From Pyrocephalus nanus (taxonomy: Eukaryota > Chordata > Aves > Passeriformes > Tyrannidae): DNA of 64,000 nt. Position numbers and translations under genes: made by a program. The stretch spans positions 15,876,001-15,940,000 of the forward strand of contig CM076268.1 of NCBI GenBank assembly GCA_038380795.1, written 5' to 3'. The notes under the pieces are model-generated. The model did no database searches. It was not told where the DNA came from and saw nothing but the letters and a program-made list of their open reading frames with translations. This document shows, in pieces, positions 59,401-64,000 of this stretch; the first letter of the stretch is position 1; the number at the start of each line of letters is the position of its first letter.

Positions 59401-62400
59401 ATAAGAACTCCTTGTGAGGAACAAACATGTTCTGTATCAGTGTCGAACTGCACTGTACCTGAGGTTGGATTTGAGAAGAGCTCATGGTTGACTTTTTCCC
59501 ATACCTGTTAGGATTACTCTCCAGTTTCCCTACCAGGGATGCTTGGCTGTCAGGGATATGCAGTAGTGTTGGTGAGGTACTTGATATAACTATGTGAGTC
59601 ATATGCAGTTCAAACTGCAAGTTGACTGTACGTGTACAGAGAAGGCCTAGTCTTATGTCAGTGTCAAAGATTTTAAAAAGCTAAATTTATCAAGGGAAAC
59701 ACTTTTAAATTTTTTTCTACTCAATTAAGGACATTAAGTAACCTAAGACAAAGTCTTGTCTCTGTGAAAAGGGAGCCTTTGCACTTCACAAATCAAAATG
59801 CTATGTATGTCTGATTCTTTTGGAGGAGAGAAATTATTTCTTGCTCTTGCTTAATCTTTTGCCAGAATTTTGAACAAAAATTTCATCATATTGTCCTTAA
59901 TGTTTTTATTTTCTACCTAGAACCAGGCTCAGAAAGTCCTATGGAAGATTCCCCTTCAACAGATCGGTTGCGTTTTGACAGATTTGATATCTGTCGGTTG
60001 TTAAAACATGGTGCATCTCTTCTTGGATCTGCTGGTGCAGAATTTGAAGTCCAAGATGATAATTCAGGTATATCTTTATCCCTTACTTGCAGACAAGAGA
60101 ACTTACTAATTTGCAAAAGTTTATTGTGGCAGTTTTATGAGTCTAACCATCCATGGATTTTCAAACTGCTAGGAAATAACAAGAGAAAATATTCCCCAAC
60201 ATAAGTGGTTTGCATTACCTTTCTGAAATTAAACTTTTTTTTTTTGGGGGGGGGGAGGGTGGGGTGTAATGTTTACTTTTTTTTTCCCCTTAACAGAATT
60301 ACAATGTGTACAGCGAGAGGAGAGTGGAAACCTGAAAGAGAAAAACTGAAAAAGCAGTATTAAGGCTCCTGTATGGTTTCTGTAGACTTTATTTAGAGGG
60401 CCAGGAATTATCACCACTTGTTCTTCATTTAAACAGTGTTCCCAAATAGAGAAGTAGAGTGCAGCTTATTTAAAAAAACCTGAAGGTTTCAAGTATAGAA
60501 AGATTGCACAAAAAATACTGTGACAAGACTGTTGAAGTTGGAAGGTCAAATACCAGTGCCTGTGTGATGTCTTCTGTTATGAGTGACTTGTCTAATTTTT
60601 ATGGAACTTTTTAGTTGAGCTTTGGTTTATATCAGTGTAATGACACTGAATTATTTTAATCTAAGCTACTTCTTTGCTATTACTGAACTTCCCTACTCTA
60701 ATGCCAGTCCAGTGATGCTATAGATAAGGATCTGACTGCATAGCCCTGATTCCCTTGTTCCCTGTGGATGAAGGGTTCTGTGCAGTGTACACTGAAGATC
60801 AGTAGCTCAGCAAGGAGCAGAACCTATGGCTGCTGAAACTTGAGCAGTGTCCTGTCTTTAAAGCCTGGCTGCTGATTTATTGCTTGCCATCTTTTATGCT
60901 AGATTAATAAGGTGTTGTACAAGGTTCATCTCTTCTAATGAAACCCAACGCTTTAGTCCACAGAAATCTGATATTTATCCTGGTGTCATATGATTGCACA
61001 TAAATAACTTTAGGAATGAAAATAAATAAAAATATAATATCAAAAAATATGAAAATGAAACAAACTTTAGTTGCTACTTTTTTTAACTCGTGAGAAATGC
61101 TTTCTCTTTGTTTTGTAGCAGCTTTCCTTTTCAAGTAAGACGATATGAATGGATGTAAAGTAACTTAAATAATCTTTAGAATTAGCAGTCTGGTAATTTT
61201 TCCTAAGCTGATTTTGTGAAAGGAAAAATATTTTGTAGAGAATGGAAGCTGTTTGTATTTGCATTTGCCTGTCAGCTAAATGCAATGTAACAGACTTATT
61301 GGTATAGATATAATTAACTATTAATTACTATTCAACCTGGTGTATACCCCACAATTGTGCCAATAGTGGTCATCTACTTGCAAGTTTATGTGTTAATATT
61401 TGATCAAAAAACCCCACAAACCAGTCTCCCGACTGGTTTCTGTGCTGTGCATGTAAAGAGTGAAGTCTGACAGCCCTACAAGCTACAAATGTCGGTTTAC
61501 CTGGAGAGTTTATTCTATGCAAGTGCTAAAATCTTCTACGGGTTCTCCCGAAGTCTAGGGATTTGGTAACTGGTGTTGAAGCTTCACAACATTCTTGAGG
61601 TAGCTTCCAAAATGAACCTTGCTTAACACAGAAGCAGATTGGAGCAAAAGCGTGATTTTCATTGGGTGCTGGAGCCTGTTTACAGTCTTATCCTCAATCT
61701 ACATTGCCATCAGAAATTAGGTTGGCAGAAGTGTCTAGTGCATTTTACAAGGAAGAATGTTTCTGCAGAAAGTGGGTTCAGTTTCAGCCCAGCTCAATAC
61801 AGGATATTGGATTAAATATCATTTGAGGGGTTTTAGAGGTGGTTATTTTTTAGGTCTGTGTTTGCCAACAGAAGATAAAAGTTGAAGAGGAAAAGAAACC
61901 TTTAAAATAAACCAAACCAATCACCAACCTTGAAAACACAGACTGCCAAAAGTAACAGATCCCACAAGGATGCGTGATGCTCAATTAAAAAGTGCTAGTT
62001 CTTGAATCAGTTGTTGACTTTTTTTTTTTTTTTAGTGTGTTAACCTGTTCCTTTCCAAGTGCAGTTTCTTATTAAAGTCAAAACTTGGTTGTTTTTAGTT
62101 TTTGGTGGTTTGGTTGGTTGGTTTTGTGGGTTTTTTTTACTTCTGTGGACCAAGTACAATTTAATGAATTTCAGGGACAATATTTTCTGCTTGAAAATTG
62201 ATTGGTTTAAGTAGTAGAATAGTTAGAGTAGCAGGAAAGGTCTTATTGGTATCAGTGTGATGTGTTTAAAAGTCTGTATTAGCCAAGTGCAATTGAATTC
62301 TGTAAATGTTGGCTTTCTTACATTGTATATGTTGAGCAGGTCTTCATTAATGCATCTGTTTGGAAACCTGACACATCTTTCTTCTTATAAAAACTTTTTT

Positions 62401-63736
62401 TCAAGGTGAAGTTGATCCTAGAGAGAGGATAGCACGACAGAGGAAACTGCTGCAAAAGAAACTTGGCTTGGGTGTGGATGCTGCCATTGGAATGAGTACT
62501 GAGGATCTGTTCAATGATGAAGATTTGGACTATTCCCCTTCTTCAGTTTTACTAGTAAACAAACAACCTGTAGGTAAAACCTTGGGCTCTTTGACTGCAA
62601 GGAATAATACAGTGGGTTGAACTTCTGTGGTTATAATACTTGTATTTAAAATATGATTGACATACAGTATGGTGTGCTTTGGCCTCCTGAATTCTTATGT
62701 CCCATAGTTGCCTGTTAGTATTATTTGATGTCAAACTGCCTCTCAGAGTTGGAAATGGAGGGTTGGGGAAGTTGAGACCAGTGTGGGTTTGAGAATTTTT
62801 CAGGACCTTCATTGAAAGAAGAATTGACAATGAATGACTTTTCTTTCAGACTCTTCAGGCTGCTGAGTTAATTGACTCAGAATTTCGAGCTGGTATGAGC
62901 AGTAGACAAAAGAATAAAGCCAAAAGAATGGCTAAGCTATTTGCAAAGCAAAGATCCAGAGATGCAGTGGAAGCTAATGAGAAGAGGTATAATAGTGAAC
63001 TGGTTTGCTTTTATTTCAGTTAAGCTGGGATTGTGATTTGATTTATCTGTTGAGAAACTTCCTACAGTCTTTGCATCTTAATCCTTTGTTTTAATTGAGC
63101 TGATGGTAAAAAGCTTGTGTGCAGTATTTGTTCCCAAATACTTTAAGGACCTTCAGAGGCATCTTGAAATAATAGGATGCTGCAGCTGAAATTTATGCTT
63201 TGTCCCTGTTATTAAATATGGCTTGAGAATAATGCATGGAAGTGGGGTTTTAAGAAGATGTATCTTTAACTTGGTAATTATTCAACTTTCTGATATATGC
63301 TGTGTTCCTCACTAGTTTATAGTGACATATTATTGTATCTACTGTGTCTATAAACAGTGAACAAAATTCATGATCTTATTTAGGAATTGCTGTGTTTCTT
63401 GGAAAAATATGAGAAGGATTGTCAATTTGGGACAGCATTCTGCTGTCCCCACACTGATTTTTTTTTTTCCATGTAAACTTACCTATCTTGCATATTTCAG
63501 TGTTAAACCTCTATGTTTTGTATTCTTGCCACACTTTATTGGATCTGAAGACTTTATTTGTAGAAGTAATTACTTCCCCTAAAGCATACTTCCAGTTCAT
63601 AAACTTATACTTGTTCCTTCTCAGCAATGATAGCACTGATGGGGAACCAGAAGAAAAGAGAAGAAAAGTTGCAAATGTTGTCATCAACCAACCTGCTACA
63701 GACTCAAAAACATTGGTAGAAAATGTTCAAGAAGAG
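47498..63736 (+). CDS. BTAF1: BTAF1, TBP-associated factor 172 (Mot1), N-terminal 271 codons; continues beyond the window
   Basis: Coding exons: 47498-47511 (MAVS plus part of Arg), 55852-55975, 56978-57092, 59921-60067, 62406-62569, 62850-62986, 63625-63736. All have AG/GT borders and matching phases. The translation follows vertebrate BTAF1 nearly residue for residue ([91 protein letters not shown]). Family knowledge: BTAF1 is a nuclear SNF2-type ATPase that strips TBP from DNA; human BTAF1 is about 1849 aa. Only the start of its N-terminal HEAT-repeat, TBP-binding arm is here; the ATPase lies to the right. A basic Lys/Arg-rich segment at residues 209-231 and EEKRRK near 243-248 may act in nuclear import. 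ATG 47498 has a strong Kozak context (gaggccATGG). Confidence 0.97.
47512..55851 (+). other. BTAF1 intron 1 (8.3 kb)
   Basis: Donor GTCGGT (non-optimal +3 base), acceptor atatttag. The first 250 bp are still CpG island; the rest is AT-rich with a (CAAA)n repeat and no nested gene that I can support. Confidence 0.8.
53604..53630 (+). repeat. (CAAA)n microsatellite in BTAF1 intron 1
   Basis: Five CAAA units after an A run. Confidence 0.9.
57815..58660 (-). mobile_element. Ancient CR1-type LINE, antisense, in BTAF1 intron 3
   Basis: Ordered matches to antisense CR1 ORF2 and flank: CAGTCTTTCCTCACAAGACA, AAACTGTACACAGT, GATGCCCAGTACTTAGTTGG, GAAACCTTGCCAAACCAAGT, CCACTGGATGTCCTCTATCC. Long but very diverged, with no intact ORF. 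Borders are approximate. Confidence 0.5.
58671..58755 (-). mobile_element. CR1 3' fragment, antisense, in BTAF1 intron 3
   Basis: TATAGAAATGTAGAATAGTT, TGGATTGGAAAAGATCTTAA and GTCTAGTTCCACTCCC are the reverse complement of the CR1 tail. It adjoins the old antisense CR1 to its left; it may be the 3' end of another copy. Confidence 0.82.
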
Positions 63737-64000
63737 GTATGATATATTGTTCTGCTGTTAGCAGGAATGATCATTCAGTTTTTTAGCTATGTAATTTGAA
63801 GCAGAATTCCTTTATAGTCCCAAATCCTTTACTCATCTTAGCATTAAGAGAAATAAAATGAAGCTGGCTCACTTTTATAGATAATGAAGCAAGACAGCTT
63901 CAAACTGTGTTTACAGTGTTGAGGAAGAAAACACATTTAATCCACTTGTAGCAGTTTGTGACCCAAATGAATGTGATGAGGGTGGCTACAGGTGTCAGAT

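Noticed and set aside
1..64000. tRNA, rRNA or snoRNA genes
   Set aside because: No cloverleaf B-box, rRNA core or paired C/D or H/ACA box arrangement was noticed on either strand by eye; a covariance-model scan would be needed to be certain.

Overview
This is a vertebrate nuclear window, most likely from a bird. Genes are split by GT-AG introns, promoters sit in CpG islands in an AT-rich background, and the interspersed repeats are 3' ends of CR1 LINEs (the 'CCTTCCAACCCAAACCATTCT' type of tail), the dominant avian retroposon. I cannot name the species.

Two protein-coding genes are clear, both on the + strand. DUSP11 (RNA 5'-triphosphatase/dual-specificity phosphatase) is complete: 11 coding exons from 17802 to 36562, 664 codons, with the signature cysteine motif HCTNGINRTG in exon 5. 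Its promoter is a CpG island at about 16390-17560 that carries a perfect 12-bp minisatellite, NRF1, NF-Y and GC boxes. BTAF1 (TBP-associated factor 172, the Mot1 orthologue) begins at 47498 and runs off the right edge. The first seven coding exons (271 codons) are present, preceded by a second CpG island (about 46420-47770) with ZNF143, NF-Y, YY1 and TATA-like elements.

The most unusual feature is exon 9 of DUSP11. It is a single 924-nt exon encoding ten tandem copies of a 30-32-residue repeat (core G-P-G-Q-R-x-R-P-F-H-D-H-Q ... D-D-L-Q ... Q-L-K-D-F-D-F), which roughly doubles the length of the protein relative to human DUSP11. The exon is phase-symmetric, so it can be skipped without changing frame.

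Layout: 1-11500 holds no supportable gene (CR1 fragments, one LTR-like element, microsatellites). 11530-11760 is a small orphan GC-rich island with a strong CTCF-like site. 11760-16250 is gene-poor, with one diverged copy of a segment that lies next to the DUSP11 promoter. 16390-39140 is DUSP11 with a 3' UTR of 2-2.6 kb. 39190-46420 contains several open, splice-flanked segments, mainly on the minus strand, that may belong to an unidentified gene lying divergent to BTAF1 and convergent to DUSP11; I could not assemble or name it. 46420-64000 is BTAF1 exons 1-7, with an old antisense CR1 in intron 3.
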